Below are positions 48,584-56,626 of a DNA stretch of 64,000 nt, one piece after another. How positions within the stretch are numbered: the stretch's first letter is position 1; each line of letters begins with the position of its first letter. Location: positions 1,426,001 to 1,490,000 of the forward strand of contig CP014771.1 in NCBI GenBank assembly GCA_001596155.1. The letters are read 5' to 3'. The notes under the pieces are model-generated. The model was given only the letters and a program-made list of their open reading frames with translations. It ran no database searches and was not told the origin of the DNA. This stretch comes from Hymenobacter psoromatis. GTDB lineage: Bacteria > Bacteroidota > Bacteroidia > Cytophagales > Hymenobacteraceae. The position numbers were made by a program, and so were the translations under genes.

Positions 48584-49516
48584 ATGAAAACACTTTTCCG
48601 CACTAGCCTACTGGCTGGACTTTTCTGCGCGGCCCTGAGCGCGGCCCAGGGCCAGGCGCTCGCCAATGGGGACTTCGAAACGTGGGCGGCCCGCAACGGG
48701 GTAGATTCGCCCACCGGCTGGCTCACCACCGACGATGTAGTAACGGCCCTGAGCCCTATCGCGTTTGCTACGGGCACGTTCACGAAGACCACCGATGCCC
48801 ACGGCGGCACCTATGCCGCCCGGCTCGAATCCAAGACTACTCCGCTCGCCGTGCTGCCAGGGGCCGTGGCGGTGGGCACCAAAGTGGGTTCCAATGTGGC
48901 GCTGCCCGGCGGCATTCCCTTCACGGGCCGGCCCACTATGCTTCAGTTTTATTATAAGCTTTCGGGACCGCAGCCGGTGGCGGCCAGCGACGGGGCATTC
49001 GCGCAAGTGGCCCTCACGCGCTACGTCAACCATACGACGCAAATTCTGGCCACGGGCAAGCAGGTGTTTACCACCCTCACCTCGACCTACGTGCTGGCGC
49101 AGGTGCCGCTGACCTACACCTCCTCGGCCACGCCCGACTCGGTGCGCCTGGTGCTGAGCTCGGGGGCCATTATAACGGCCACGGCCGGCCCGGTATCCGG
49201 CACCGTGTTTCAGGTCGATGACGTTAGCTTTCTAGGTACGGCTACTGCCACCCGCAATGCCGCCCTGAGCGCCACTCTTACTGTGGCCCCCAACCCCAGC
49301 CCCGACGGCCGCTACCTGCTCCACGCGCCCCCTGCCCTGCTGGCGGCCGCCCTGGCCGTCACCGACGCGACCGGCCGCGTGGTGCACCGCGAAGCGGCGC
49401 TGACTACCAGCGCCGCCACCCGCGCCCTCGACCTGTCGGGGCTGGCGGCGGGCCTCTACACCTTGCAGCTGGTGGCCGACCAGGGCCTGGTGACCAAAAA
49501 ACTGGTGGTCGAGTAG
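48584..49516 (+). CDS. Secreted protein with T9SS sorting domain
   Basis: A 310-residue protein with a signal peptide (MKTLFRTSLLAGLFCAALSA then AQGQ). The N-terminal beta-rich domain (ALANGDFETWAARNG ... SPTGWLTTDDV) resembles the carbohydrate-binding-like PCMD domains common in Bacteroidota. The C-terminal 80 residues are a T9SS type A domain (LTVAPNPSPDGRYLLHAP ... LSGLAAGLYTLQLVADQGLV then TKKLVVE). ATG 48584 is chosen since it starts the signal peptide. It follows DUF1223 and ends at a strong terminator. Confidence 0.82.
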   Translation: MKTLFRTSLLAGLFCAALSAAQGQALANGDFETWAARNGVDSPTGWLTTDDVVTALSPIAFATGTFTKTTDAHGGTYAARLESKTTPLAVLPGAVAVGTKVGSNVALPGGIPFTGRPTMLQFYYKLSGPQPVAASDGAFAQVALTRYVNHTTQILATGKQVFTTLTSTYVLAQVPLTYTSSATPDSVRLVLSSGAIITATAGPVSGTVFQVDDVSFLGTATATRNAALSATLTVAPNPSPDGRYLLHAPPALLAAALAVTDATGRVVHREAALTTSAATRALDLSGLAAGLYTLQLVADQGLVTKKLVVE

Positions 49517-49544
49517 CGCCGATTATTCTGCTAAGCGACCCGCA

Positions 49545-49586
49545 AAAGCGCCCCGTCCAGCTGGCTGAACGGGGCGCTTTTTTTAT
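49545..49586. terminator. Terminator after the T9SS gene
   Basis: AAAAGCGCCCCGTC and GACGGGGCGCTTTT-like arms (AAGCGCCCCGT with ACGGGGCGCTT) form a strong stem around CCAGCTGGCTGA, followed by a T run. It separates two converging genes. Confidence 0.8.
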
Positions 49587-49605
49587 ACCCCGCGCCTACC
49601 CCCCG

Positions 49606-50055
49606 CTACCGGGCCAGCCGGCGGCGCGCCGCGTCGTGCTGGCGGTACAGGTTCATCTCTTGCGAATAAGGGTCGGTGTTCCAGAAAGGGTTGAAAGTTT
49701 CGAGGTTGGTGCGCAGGCGGCTGAATTCTTTTTCCTGGGCCACGTCGAGCAGCACGGCGGTCGAATCGGCTTGCAGGGCGGCGAAGCGGCCAGCTAGTAG
49801 CTGCTCCAAGGCCGCGATTTCGGTGCCGCCCTTATCGGGCCGGGGCAGCTTTTTGGCGGGCGTGCGCTTTTGCGGAAACGCGTGGGCCTGGTAGGTGGCG
49901 GGCGTCACGAAGAGCGTGGCTTTTTGCTGAGGCGCATCGCGGTTGCTGAGCGCCCGCACGCCCAGCGTAACGAGGCTCGCAGCACCGGGCGCATACTGGG
50001 CCCGCACCGAAAAAGTGAAGCCAAGCGCGCCAACCAGTAATAAAGTAGATTTCAT
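49606..50055 (-). CDS. Secreted protein of unknown function
   Basis: A 149-residue protein with a signal peptide (MKSTLLLVGALGFTFSVRAQ). The rest is polar and probably helical, with a basic middle (FPQKRTPAKKLPRPDKGG) and a predicted coiled stretch (EIAALEQLLAGRFAALQADS). It ends RQHDAARRRLAR. No domain is recognised. It lies between a terminator and a palindromic element with an AT-rich upstream region. Confidence 0.6.
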   Translation of the reverse strand: MKSTLLLVGALGFTFSVRAQYAPGAASLVTLGVRALSNRDAPQQKATLFVTPATYQAHAFPQKRTPAKKLPRPDKGGTEIAALEQLLAGRFAALQADSTAVLLDVAQEKEFSRLRTNLETFNPFWNTDPYSQEMNLYRQHDAARRRLAR

Positions 50056-50084
50056 AAAATTAAAAAAGTTAATTAACTACTTAT

Positions 50085-50218
50085 ATAGGAATTATGCAAA
50101 AGACGTTTGTCATTGCGAGCAAAGCGAAGCAATCGCACCCGAACGAGTCGTGCGCATATCGTTCTGGAGCGATTGCCGCGCTTCGCTCGCAATGACAGAC
50201 GCTTTGCGTAAGTCCTAT
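50085..50218. repeat. Palindromic element with AGGACTTACGCAAAG ends and ATTGCGAGC arms
   Basis: ATAGGAATTATGCAAAAGAC then GTTTGTCATTGCGAGC pairs with GCTCGCAATGACAGACGCTT then TGCGTAAGTCCTAT. The outer ends equal those at 41277 and 53126, and the inner arms equal those at 23994 and 37052, so it links the two groups. It fills most of the spacer before the GAF-domain gene's stop. Confidence 0.82.
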
Positions 50219-50269
50219 TATAAAAAATCCAGCTCATGGCCGGGCACTACCCAGCCAGCTCGTGGCTAC

Positions 50270-50980
50270 TTAATCAGCGCTTTCGTCTAGTAGCAGTTGC
50301 ACATCCCGGAGCCGCCGCTCCATCAGGTGCAGCACATCGTCGGGCACGGGCACCAGCGCGCCGTAGCGTTGCAGCAGGTAGCGCATGAGTGTGCTCAGGG
50401 AATGGATTTCCTCGCGCACCAGGTCGCGCACCCGCCGCCAGTGGGCGGCACCCAGCGCGGGCGTGTGCAGGCAGCGCTGCCGCACCACCACCAGCCCGGT
50501 CACCACGGTGGCCAGCTGCTCCAGCACCTGCTGCTCCTGCGGGCTAAAAGAGCGGGGGGTAGGGCCAACCAGGCACAGCGTGCCAATAGCGTGGTCGGCT
50601 GCCGTGCGCAGCGGGGCTCCCACGTAAAAGCGCGCCTGCTGGGCCAGCGCGCTGGCAATGGCCGGCGCATCAACCGGCGTTTGGGTCGCGGCGTTCAGGT
50701 CGTGGTAGAGCACCACCCGGTTGTGCCGCACCACCTGGGCGCACAGCACATCCTGGCGCGGCGCGGGCGGCGGCAGCGGCAGGCCGTAGCTGGCCTTGTA
50801 GTGCAGGCGGTCGGTATCGAGCAGGGTGATATACGAAATAGGCAGTCCAAACAAGCGGGCGCTCAGGGCCACCAATTCATCAAAAACTTCTTCCTGCAAG
50901 GAATGCAAAATATCAGTCTGCCGCAGCGCGTACAGGCGCTCTAGCTCATTAACGGGCGAAAGGTCAGCTAAAATGGGCAT
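50270..50980 (-). CDS. GAF domain sensory protein
   Basis: A 236-residue cytosolic protein. The GAF domain spans about residues 20-160: LYALRQTDILHSLQEEVFDE, LSARLFGLPISYITLLDTDR, then the core ARFYVGAPLRTAADHAIGTL followed by CLVGPTPRSFSPQEQQVLEQ. A helical C-terminus (about 165-236) follows, without kinase, GGDEF or HTH motifs, so its output is not known. ATG 50980 gives MPILADLSPVNELERL, usual for this family; a second in-frame ATG four codons upstream is possible. Confidence 0.82.
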   Translation of the reverse strand: MPILADLSPVNELERLYALRQTDILHSLQEEVFDELVALSARLFGLPISYITLLDTDRLHYKASYGLPLPPPAPRQDVLCAQVVRHNRVVLYHDLNAATQTPVDAPAIASALAQQARFYVGAPLRTAADHAIGTLCLVGPTPRSFSPQEQQVLEQLATVVTGLVVVRQRCLHTPALGAAHWRRVRDLVREEIHSLSTLMRYLLQRYGALVPVPDDVLHLMERRLRDVQLLLDESAD

Positions 50981-51343
50981 CGTCCAATTCAAAATAAGTA
51001 GTGTACCAATAAGTTATACAATTATCTTTTCACAGTTTCAAATATAGAAGGCTCCTGCCTTGTTGGTGCTTTTTCTTACGTTTTGCTGGCTGCTCACCTT
51101 TAATAATACCGGGGAAATCTCATTTAGCGCAAGCTCAGGATTGGCGTCACGGAATAGCGACGCGCTCCTTCGCGCCGGGCCGCTAAAGCGATATATGCCA
51201 GCAGGAAACGCGAAGGGTCACCGCCCTACCCCCTGCATGCTGACTGAGAAACCGCGCTGGCTCTTGCCTCCCGCCACGCCCTACCCCCCCGCCGGGCCGG
51301 TAGCCGGCCGCGGCCCGCGGGCGGTAAGTTGCCGAAAATCTGT
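50981..51343. other. Intergenic region before tRNA-Ala
   Basis: About 360 bases between the GAF gene and the tRNA. The part next to the GAF gene is AT-rich and probably holds its promoter. The remainder is GC-rich and contains two CCCTACCCC motifs and one strongly self-complementary GGCCGCGGCCCGCGG stretch. No convincing gene is seen. Confidence 0.5.
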
Positions 51344-51351
51344 TATGTTTG
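51344..51351 (+). promoter_or_regulatory. -7 box of tRNA-Ala (TATGTTTG)
   Basis: TATGTTTG fits TAnnTTTG and lies 9 bases before the tRNA 5' end, the usual distance for a tRNA promoter in Bacteroidota. Confidence 0.6.
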
Positions 51352-51360
51352 CGGTCTCTT

Positions 51361-51437
51361 GGGGGATTAGCTCAGCTGGCTAGAGCGGTTGCTCCGCAAG
51401 CAACAGGTCATCGGTTCGACTCCGATATTCTCCACCA
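51361..51437 (+). tRNA. tRNA-Ala(CGC), CCA encoded, C at position 33
   Basis: A full cloverleaf can be drawn: acceptor GGGGGAT/ATTCTCC, D-arm GCTC-AGCTGGCTA-GAGC, anticodon arm GTTGC-TCCGCAA-GCAAC, T-arm ATCGG-TTCGACT-CCGAT, then A-CCA. The acceptor contains the G3:U70 wobble pair, the identity mark for alanine. The anticodon is CGC, reading GCG. The loop base before it (position 33) is C, where nearly all elongator tRNAs have U. The rest resembles the common tRNA-Ala(TGC) of this phylum, whose loop is TTTGCAA. Confidence 0.88.
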
Positions 51438-51446
51438 AGCAAGCCT

Positions 51447-51473
51447 CGGCCCCAGGGTTCGGGGCTTTTTTTT
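51447..51473 (+). terminator. Terminator after tRNA-Ala
   Basis: CGGCCCC and GGGGCTT-type arms around AGGGTTC, followed by eight T, form a short Rho-independent terminator 10 bases after the tRNA. Confidence 0.7.
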
Positions 51474-51546
51474 GCGCCGTTGGCTGAAGCGTGCTGGCGG
51501 CAACGCACGCTGGGGGCGGGGGTAGGCGCGAATTATATTCGCTGGC

Positions 51547-51936
51547 ATGAAGCTTTTTCTGTTTGCCGCATTGCTGCTTAACGCCCCCGTGGCCTGGGCT
51601 CAAACTGCGCCTGCCGCCCCCCCAACCACTGCCCCCGCGCCCTACCGCTATTGCGCGCTGGTGGTTGACGACCGCTATTTCTCCATCCCGGACCGCCTGG
51701 CGCTTGACTATGGGCAGGGAGCACCAGGAGCGCTGCCTGACCCCGAAATGGCCGAGATGGCCACCAACATCCGGGGCTCGCGGTCGGTCATCGACGCCCT
51801 TAACTACCTCACCCGGCACGGGTGGGAGCTGGTGCAGGTCACGACCGTGCCCTCCGAGACCACTGGGTCCGGGACTGATTACCGGCACTACGTCAGCTCA
51901 GAAACCCGGTACCTGCTGCGTCGCCGCAGCCAGTGA
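51547..51936 (+). CDS. Small secreted protein of unknown function
   Basis: A 129-residue protein with a signal peptide (MKLFLFAALLLNAPVAWAQ) and an Ala/Pro linker. The rest (YRYCALVVDDRYFSIPDRLA, MATNIRGSRSVIDALNYLTR, HGWELVQVTTVPSETT, YLLRRR) resembles the short 'ALNxLGxxGWELV' fold seen in DUF4177-type proteins. Its role is not known. It lies between tRNA-Ala and the oppositely oriented tRNA-Lys genes. Confidence 0.7.
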   Translation: MKLFLFAALLLNAPVAWAQTAPAAPPTTAPAPYRYCALVVDDRYFSIPDRLALDYGQGAPGALPDPEMAEMATNIRGSRSVIDALNYLTRHGWELVQVTTVPSETTGSGTDYRHYVSSETRYLLRRRSQ

Positions 51937-52002
51937 CGGAGGCCGCACGCGGCGCTGCCGACGCAGGGCCACGATGCGCGTGAATTGGGTGCATGGGGAC
52001 AA

Positions 52003-52038
52003 AAAAGCACCCTCGCTCCAGTGGGGCTAGGGTGCTTT
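52003..52038 (-). terminator. Terminator of the tRNA-Lys transcript
   Basis: On the minus strand AAAAGCACCCT and AGGGTGCTTTT form a stem around AGCCCCACTGGAGCG, followed by T residues. It starts right after the encoded CCA of the second tRNA-Lys. Confidence 0.8.
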
Positions 52039-52114
52039 TGGTGGCTCCGCTGGGATTCGAACCCAGGACCCGTACATTAAAAGTGTACTGCTCTACCAGC
52101 TGAGCTACAGAACC
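52039..52114 (-). tRNA. tRNA-Lys(TTT), CCA encoded
   Basis: The cloverleaf has acceptor GGTTCTG/CGGAGCC, D-arm GCTC-AGCTGGTA-GAGC, anticodon loop CTTTTAA (anticodon TTT), T-loop TTCGAAT and discriminator A, followed by CCA in the DNA. The body is identical to the copy at 52182. Confidence 0.95.
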
Positions 52115-52181
52115 GGCACTCATTCTTGTGTTGCGACCTTGATAAAAAATCCTCCCTAGCAACACGCTCAGGAGGACCTAG

Positions 52182-52254
52182 TGGCTCCGCTGGGATTCGA
52201 ACCCAGGACCCGTACATTAAAAGTGTACTGCTCTACCAGCTGAGCTACAGAACC
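52182..52254 (-). tRNA. tRNA-Lys(TTT), no encoded CCA
   Basis: Same 73-base body as the copy at 52039, but the discriminator A is followed by CTA rather than CCA. Maturation therefore needs the CCA-adding enzyme, a candidate for which is encoded near 24-25.5 kb. It comes first in the transcript of the pair. Confidence 0.95.
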
Positions 52255-52300
52255 GATAACTTTGTGCTACAATCGCGGTGTGTTACCGTTTTTGTGGGTG

Positions 52301-52308
52301 CAAAAGTA
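52301..52308 (-). promoter_or_regulatory. -7 box of the tRNA-Lys pair (TACTTTTG)
   Basis: TACTTTTG on the minus strand fits TAnnTTTG, with a TTG 20 bases further upstream. It lies 46 bases before the first tRNA-Lys and overlaps the start region of the divergent BatE-like gene. Confidence 0.55.
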
Positions 52309-52318
52309 CGGCGCTATT

Positions 52319-53107
52319 TTGAATCTGACAACCCCGCTGCGAAAAGAAACGCGCGCCTTGCCCTGGCTGGGCCGGCTGGCGTGGTTTATCCGGCTGCCTT
52401 TCTGGCTGTTGGCAACGGCCTGCGGCCCGATTAATTTTTCGGCAAGCCCTACCCCTCAGGCCACTGCCGAGCTGCGGCAGGCCGATTTATTGTTTGAGCA
52501 GGGCAACTATGCTGCGGCGGCCCCGCGCTACCGGACCCAGATATGGCAGCAGCGGCAGATTTCGCCGCGCCTGCTGCTGCGCATGGCTTACGCCCAGCAC
52601 CAGCTGGGCCACTACCCCGCCGAGCTGCTGTATCTCAACCTGGCCCAGGCCCAGCAGCCCCGCCTCAGCACCTGGCGCCAGCTGGTGGCCGTGGCCCAGC
52701 GGCAGCGGCTGGTGGGCTACCCCAGCACCTGGCAGCAAGAGTTGCGCGTGCAGGCCCTGCGCTACTACTACCCCGGCCTGCAAGGGCTGCTGACCGGGGC
52801 CGTGGTGGCGGCCATGCTGCTAGTGCTGCGGCGCGGGCGCAGCGGCCGCGGCACCTGGCTGGCCTACGCGACCTACCTGCTCGGCACCGGGGCCTACCTA
52901 GTATTGCTGCGGCCCGAGCCCGTGGGGGTAGTGACGCGCGCCGGCTCGGCCCTGATGGCCGGCCCCGGCGCGGGCGCTACGTGGCTGAGCACGGCCGCGC
53001 CCGGCGACCGCCTGCCCGTGCTGGGCCACGACGACATCTGGCTGCGCGTGCGCTGGCAGGAGCGCGTGGCCTACCTGCGCGCCACCGACGCGCTGGTGGT
53101 GGAGTGA
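52319..53107 (+). CDS. BatE-like membrane protein with TPR and SH3 domains
   Basis: A protein of about 262 residues. The N-terminus is hydrophobic (WFIRLPFWLLATACG, possibly a lipoprotein signal). A tetratricopeptide-like helical region follows (LRQADLLFEQGNYAAAAPRY, RMAYAQHQLGHYPAELLYLN), then two transmembrane helices (LLTGAVVAAMLLVLR, ATYLLGTGAYLVLL) and a C-terminal SH3-like domain (SALMAGPGAGATWLSTAAPG, WLRVRWQERVAYLRATDALV). This layout is that of BatE in Bacteroides aerotolerance operons, but no batA-D genes are nearby. The start is uncertain: the frame has no ATG, and TTG 52319 is a compromise; the frame is open back to 52262. Confidence 0.6.
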   Translation: MNLTTPLRKETRALPWLGRLAWFIRLPFWLLATACGPINFSASPTPQATAELRQADLLFEQGNYAAAAPRYRTQIWQQRQISPRLLLRMAYAQHQLGHYPAELLYLNLAQAQQPRLSTWRQLVAVAQRQRLVGYPSTWQQELRVQALRYYYPGLQGLLTGAVVAAMLLVLRRGRSGRGTWLAYATYLLGTGAYLVLLRPEPVGVVTRAGSALMAGPGAGATWLSTAAPGDRLPVLGHDDIWLRVRWQERVAYLRATDALVVE

Positions 53108-53125
53108 CAAGTGGCTACTGATTAA

Positions 53126-53269
53126 TAGGACTTACGCAAAAACGGTTGTCATTGCGAGCATAGCGAAGCAATCGCACCAGAACGGAATCGTTCGAGTATC
53201 GTTCCGGTGCGATTGCCACGCTCCACTTCGTTGCGCTCGCAATGACAATCGTTTTTTGCGTAAGTCCTA
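53126..53269. repeat. Palindromic element with TAGGACTTACGCAAAA ends
   Basis: TAGGACTTACGCAAAAACGG then TTGTCATTGCGAGC is complemented by GCTCGCAATGACAATCGTTT then TTTGCGTAAGTCCTA. The centre is less regular and includes an inverted AATCGCACC / GGTGCGATT. The ends are the same as at 41277 and 50085. It stands between two converging genes and ends just at the SDR stop. Confidence 0.85.
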
Positions 53270-53270
53270 A

Positions 53271-54074
53271 TTAAAATTCTCCTTCCTCTTTGCGGAAGTT
53301 ATTGAGCACCAGCTTATCCATCACGGAGGCGGGCAGCCACTTGTTGAGAAACACCGTCAGTTTGCCCTGAGCCGTGAGCACGAGGGTGCGCTGGCGGCGC
53401 GCCACGGCCCGGCGCAGGTGCTGGGCTACTTCCTCGCTGGTCATCATTTTGCCCTCGTCGCGGGGGGAGTCGTTTTGGGTTTGGCCGTTGGCGAGCAGGG
53501 CGGTGTGGCGGATGTTGGAGGCCGTGAAGCCGGGCGCGGCCGTGAGCACGTTCACGCCCTCGGGCAGCAGCTCGGTGCGCAGGGCTTCGAGAAAGCCGTT
53601 CATGGCAAACTTGGAGGCCGAGTAGCCGGTGCGGCCCGGCAGCCCCCGAAAGCCCGCAATACTGCTGATACCCACAATGGTGCCCTTGCTGGCCAGCAGG
53701 TGGGGTAGGGCAGCCTTGGTGACGTACACGGTACCGAAAAAGTTGGTTTGCATGAGCTGCTCGATGACCTTGACCTCTACATCGGCAAACTTGGCCCGCA
53801 TGCTGAGGCCGGCGTTATTGATGAGCACGTCGAGGCGGCCGAAGGCGGCGAGAGTATCGGCCACGGCGCGGTTAGCGTCGGCCACAATGCCTACGTCGCC
53901 CTGCACGGTGCGGTGCTCGATGCCGGCGGCGGCCAGCTCGGCGGCGGTGGCGGCCAACTTGGCGGTGTCGCGGCCCGTGACGACGACGCGGGCACCCGCC
54001 CGACCAAACTCCAGGGCGCAGGCCCGGCCAATGCCCGAGGTGCCGCCGGTGATGAGAACTACGCTGTTTTTCAT
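53271..54074 (-). CDS. Short-chain dehydrogenase/reductase
   Basis: A 267-residue classical SDR. The cofactor motif is ITGGTSGIGRACALEF, followed by VVVTGRD (favouring NADPH), then LDVLINNAGLS. The catalytic residues are Ser in IVGISSIAG and the pair in YSASK. The C-terminal tail (KLTVFLNKWLPASVMDKLVL) is hydrophobic, as in SDRs that bind membranes or lipids. The substrate is unknown. The 254-base spacer to the next gene shows only a CCCTACCCC motif and a possible TACCTTTA box. Confidence 0.9.
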   Translation of the reverse strand: MKNSVVLITGGTSGIGRACALEFGRAGARVVVTGRDTAKLAATAAELAAAGIEHRTVQGDVGIVADANRAVADTLAAFGRLDVLINNAGLSMRAKFADVEVKVIEQLMQTNFFGTVYVTKAALPHLLASKGTIVGISSIAGFRGLPGRTGYSASKFAMNGFLEALRTELLPEGVNVLTAAPGFTASNIRHTALLANGQTQNDSPRDEGKMMTSEEVAQHLRRAVARRQRTLVLTAQGKLTVFLNKWLPASVMDKLVLNNFRKEEGEF

Positions 54075-54327
54075 GACAAGTAATGAGGAATAAATGAGCG
54101 GCGGGGTGGTGCCCTACCCCCCTACTGGGCCGCAAACCTACGGCCTTGCCCCGGCCCGGCGACGCCAGCCCGGCAAATTTCCGGCAGCGCCCCGGATTAG
54201 TCGATTATTCACCAAAAAATGCCAGCTGAGGAGCTTGCTTTGTCTTTACCTTTAGGGGCTTCCCAAGAGTGAGCTGCACTTTACCGGGGTGCGCTTACTA
54301 CCATTTTTTCCTGCCCCGGCCTTTCGC

Positions 54328-56607
54328 ATGCTTCTACCGCTACATTCGTGGGTTACCAAACTGGCCGGCCTTAGCTTGCTGCTCGCGCCGGCGCTGAGCC
54401 AGGCGCAGTGTCCGATTGCCGCGTCCTGCACGCCCGGCAAGGCCACCAGCGCGCTGGCTTCGGCCTATGGCATGGGCATTTTTAACGTGACGCTGGGCAG
54501 CATCAATAATTCCAGCGGCAACTACACGGAGGGCTACAAGGACTTTAGCTGCGTGGCTACTGGGGCGGTGAGCACCAGCCTCACGGTGAGCACCTCTACC
54601 CCTCTCAGCATCACGAACGGCCCGCTGGCCAACGAGAACGTGCGGGTCTGGATTGACTACAACAACGACGGCGTGTTCTCGACCGACGAACTGGCGTTTA
54701 CTTCTGACAACAAGAAGCTGCACACGGGCAGCATTACGCCGCCGGCCACGGCCGTGACGGGCCGGCCGCTGCGCCTGCGCGTGGCCTCCGACTTTGCCGA
54801 TATTCCGGCACCCACGGCCTGCTCTACGCCCCAATACTCGCAGGATGAGGACTATACCGTGACGCTGGTGGCCAATACCGACCGGCCCACGGCGGCCTTC
54901 GCGGCCAGCACCACTACGGTGTGCGCGGGCGCGGTGCAGTTTACGGACCAGAGCACGGGCGCGCCCACGGGCTGGCTCTGGAATTTTGGCGATGGCACCA
55001 CCAGCACCGCCCAAAACCCGGCGCATACTTTCGCCACCGCCGGCACCTACCAGGTGACGCTGACGGCCACCAACGCGGTGGGCAGCAGCACCAGCGCCGC
55101 CACCGCCATCACCTACAATGCCAGCGTGCCGGTGGCGGCCAGCTGCGCGGGCCTGGCGGCCACCGCCAATTGCTGCAACTACGGCCTCACGCGGGTGCGG
55201 CTCAACACGATTGACAACCCCTCGGCCGACGGCAGCGCGGGCTACCAGGACTTCACTTGCCCGCAGCGCACCAGCCTGATGGTGGGCAAGCAATACACGC
55301 TGCTGCTCACGACCGGCGGCACCAACGCCCACGACACCCGCGCCTGGCTCGACCTCAACAACGACGGCATTTTCAGCGCCAACGAAAAAGTGGCCGAGGC
55401 GCTGAACACGGTCAGCCCCAGCTTCAGCCTGACGCTGCCCGCCACGGCCGTGCTCAACCAGCCGCTGCGCCTGCGCCTCGTGGCCGATGGGGTGGGCACC
55501 AACCCCCAGCCCTGCGTGGCTCCTACCCTGGGCCAGGTGGAAGACTACACCGTGACGGCCATTCCGAACACCAGCCCGCCCACGGCGGCCTTCACCTCGA
55601 CCTACGTGGCGGGCGTGTGCACCAGCCCGGCCAACACGTTCACGTTCACGGACCAGACTACCGGCTCGCCGACGGGCTGGGCGTGGTCGGTGAGCCCGAG
55701 CACGGGCGTGACGTTTGTGGGCGGCACCTCGGCGGCTTCGCAAAATCCGCAGATTGCCTTTGCCACATCCGGCTACTACACCGTGACGCTGCGGGCCAGC
55801 AACGCCAACGGCAGCACCACCGCCGCCAGCCCTACCCCCCTGCTGATACAGGCACCCTGCCTCACGTACTGCGCCTCCAATGGCGGCTACGCGGCGGCCA
55901 CCAGCTCGCTCTGGATTACGGGCGTGAGCGTGAGCGCGGCCACCGGCGCGGCGGCGTTCAGCAACGCGTCGGCGAACTCGGCGGGCGGCTACACGTTTTA
56001 TGCCGACCAGAGCGTGCCCCTGGTGGCGGGTGCCACCCAGACGATTGCGGTGACGACCAACCAGACCTATACCCACCGCATTCTCATCTGGATTGACTAT
56101 AACCACGACGGGGTGTTTTCGAATACCACCGGCACCGGCGGCGAGCTGGTGTACAATACTCTGGTGGCCGGCGCTACCAACTCGGTGGCGGTGACCGTGC
56201 CCGGCACCGTGGGCAGCACCCGGATGCGCATCGCGGTGAACATCAGTAACAACACGCCCAACGCCTGCGCCACCTTCCAGGGCGAAGCTGAGGTGGAGGA
56301 CTACCCCGTGAACGCCGGCCAGCCGCTGGCCGCCCGCGAGGCGCTGGCCCTGCCCGCCCTCACGGTGAGCCCCAATCCTACCCCCGATGGCAGCCTGCGC
56401 GTGCAGGTGAGCGACGCCCTCGCCGGCGGCCTCTACGACCTCGAAGTGCTGAGCCCGCTGGGTGCCCGCCTGCTGGCCCAGTCGCTGCGTCTGAGCCCCA
56501 CCGCCCCCGCTGCCCTCGACCTGAGCGCCCTACCCCCCGGCCTGTACCTGCTGCGCCTCACCAACGCCCAGGGCCAGTCGGCGCTGCGGCGCGTGGTGCG
56601 GCAGTAA
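54328..56607 (+). CDS. Large secreted GEVED/PKD protein with T9SS sorting domain
   Basis: A 759-residue exported protein. The ATG at 54328 starts the signal peptide (LAGLSLLLAPALSQAQ). Three GEVED domains are visible by their signatures: VWIDYNNDGVFSTDE ... SQDEDYTV, AWLDLNNDGIFSANE ... QVEDYTV, and IWIDYNHDGVFSN ... EVEDYPV. Two PKD domains separate them (DQSTGAPTGWLWNFGDGTTS, DQTTGSPTGWAWSVSPSTGV). The C-terminus is a T9SS type A domain (VSPNPTPDGSLRVQV ... LPPGLYLLRLTNAQGQSALR). It is probably a surface adhesin or a binding part of a larger assembly; no catalytic domain is seen. Confidence 0.88.
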   Translation: MLLPLHSWVTKLAGLSLLLAPALSQAQCPIAASCTPGKATSALASAYGMGIFNVTLGSINNSSGNYTEGYKDFSCVATGAVSTSLTVSTSTPLSITNGPLANENVRVWIDYNNDGVFSTDELAFTSDNKKLHTGSITPPATAVTGRPLRLRVASDFADIPAPTACSTPQYSQDEDYTVTLVANTDRPTAAFAASTTTVCAGAVQFTDQSTGAPTGWLWNFGDGTTSTAQNPAHTFATAGTYQVTLTATNAVGSSTSAATAITYNASVPVAASCAGLAATANCCNYGLTRVRLNTIDNPSADGSAGYQDFTCPQRTSLMVGKQYTLLLTTGGTNAHDTRAWLDLNNDGIFSANEKVAEALNTVSPSFSLTLPATAVLNQPLRLRLVADGVGTNPQPCVAPTLGQVEDYTVTAIPNTSPPTAAFTSTYVAGVCTSPANTFTFTDQTTGSPTGWAWSVSPSTGVTFVGGTSAASQNPQIAFATSGYYTVTLRASNANGSTTAASPTPLLIQAPCLTYCASNGGYAAATSSLWITGVSVSAATGAAAFSNASANSAGGYTFYADQSVPLVAGATQTIAVTTNQTYTHRILIWIDYNHDGVFSNTTGTGGELVYNTLVAGATNSVAVTVPGTVGSTRMRIAVNISNNTPNACATFQGEAEVEDYPVNAGQPLAAREALALPALTVSPNPTPDGSLRVQVSDALAGGLYDLEVLSPLGARLLAQSLRLSPTAPAALDLSALPPGLYLLRLTNAQGQSALRRVVRQ

Positions 56608-56626
56608 ATGAGTAACTACGGTTACG

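Noticed and set aside
51060..51383. Open frame of 107 codons before tRNA-Ala
   Set aside because: It overlaps the tRNA and its promoter, and only the first 15 residues look protein-like; no similarity recognised.
54340..56106. Long antisense open frame (588 codons) across the GEVED/PKD gene
   Set aside because: Its product is a low-complexity Arg/Gly/His/Ala string without domains; it is the usual shadow of a GC-rich gene. The sense frame has a signal peptide, GEVED/PKD domains and a sorting tail.
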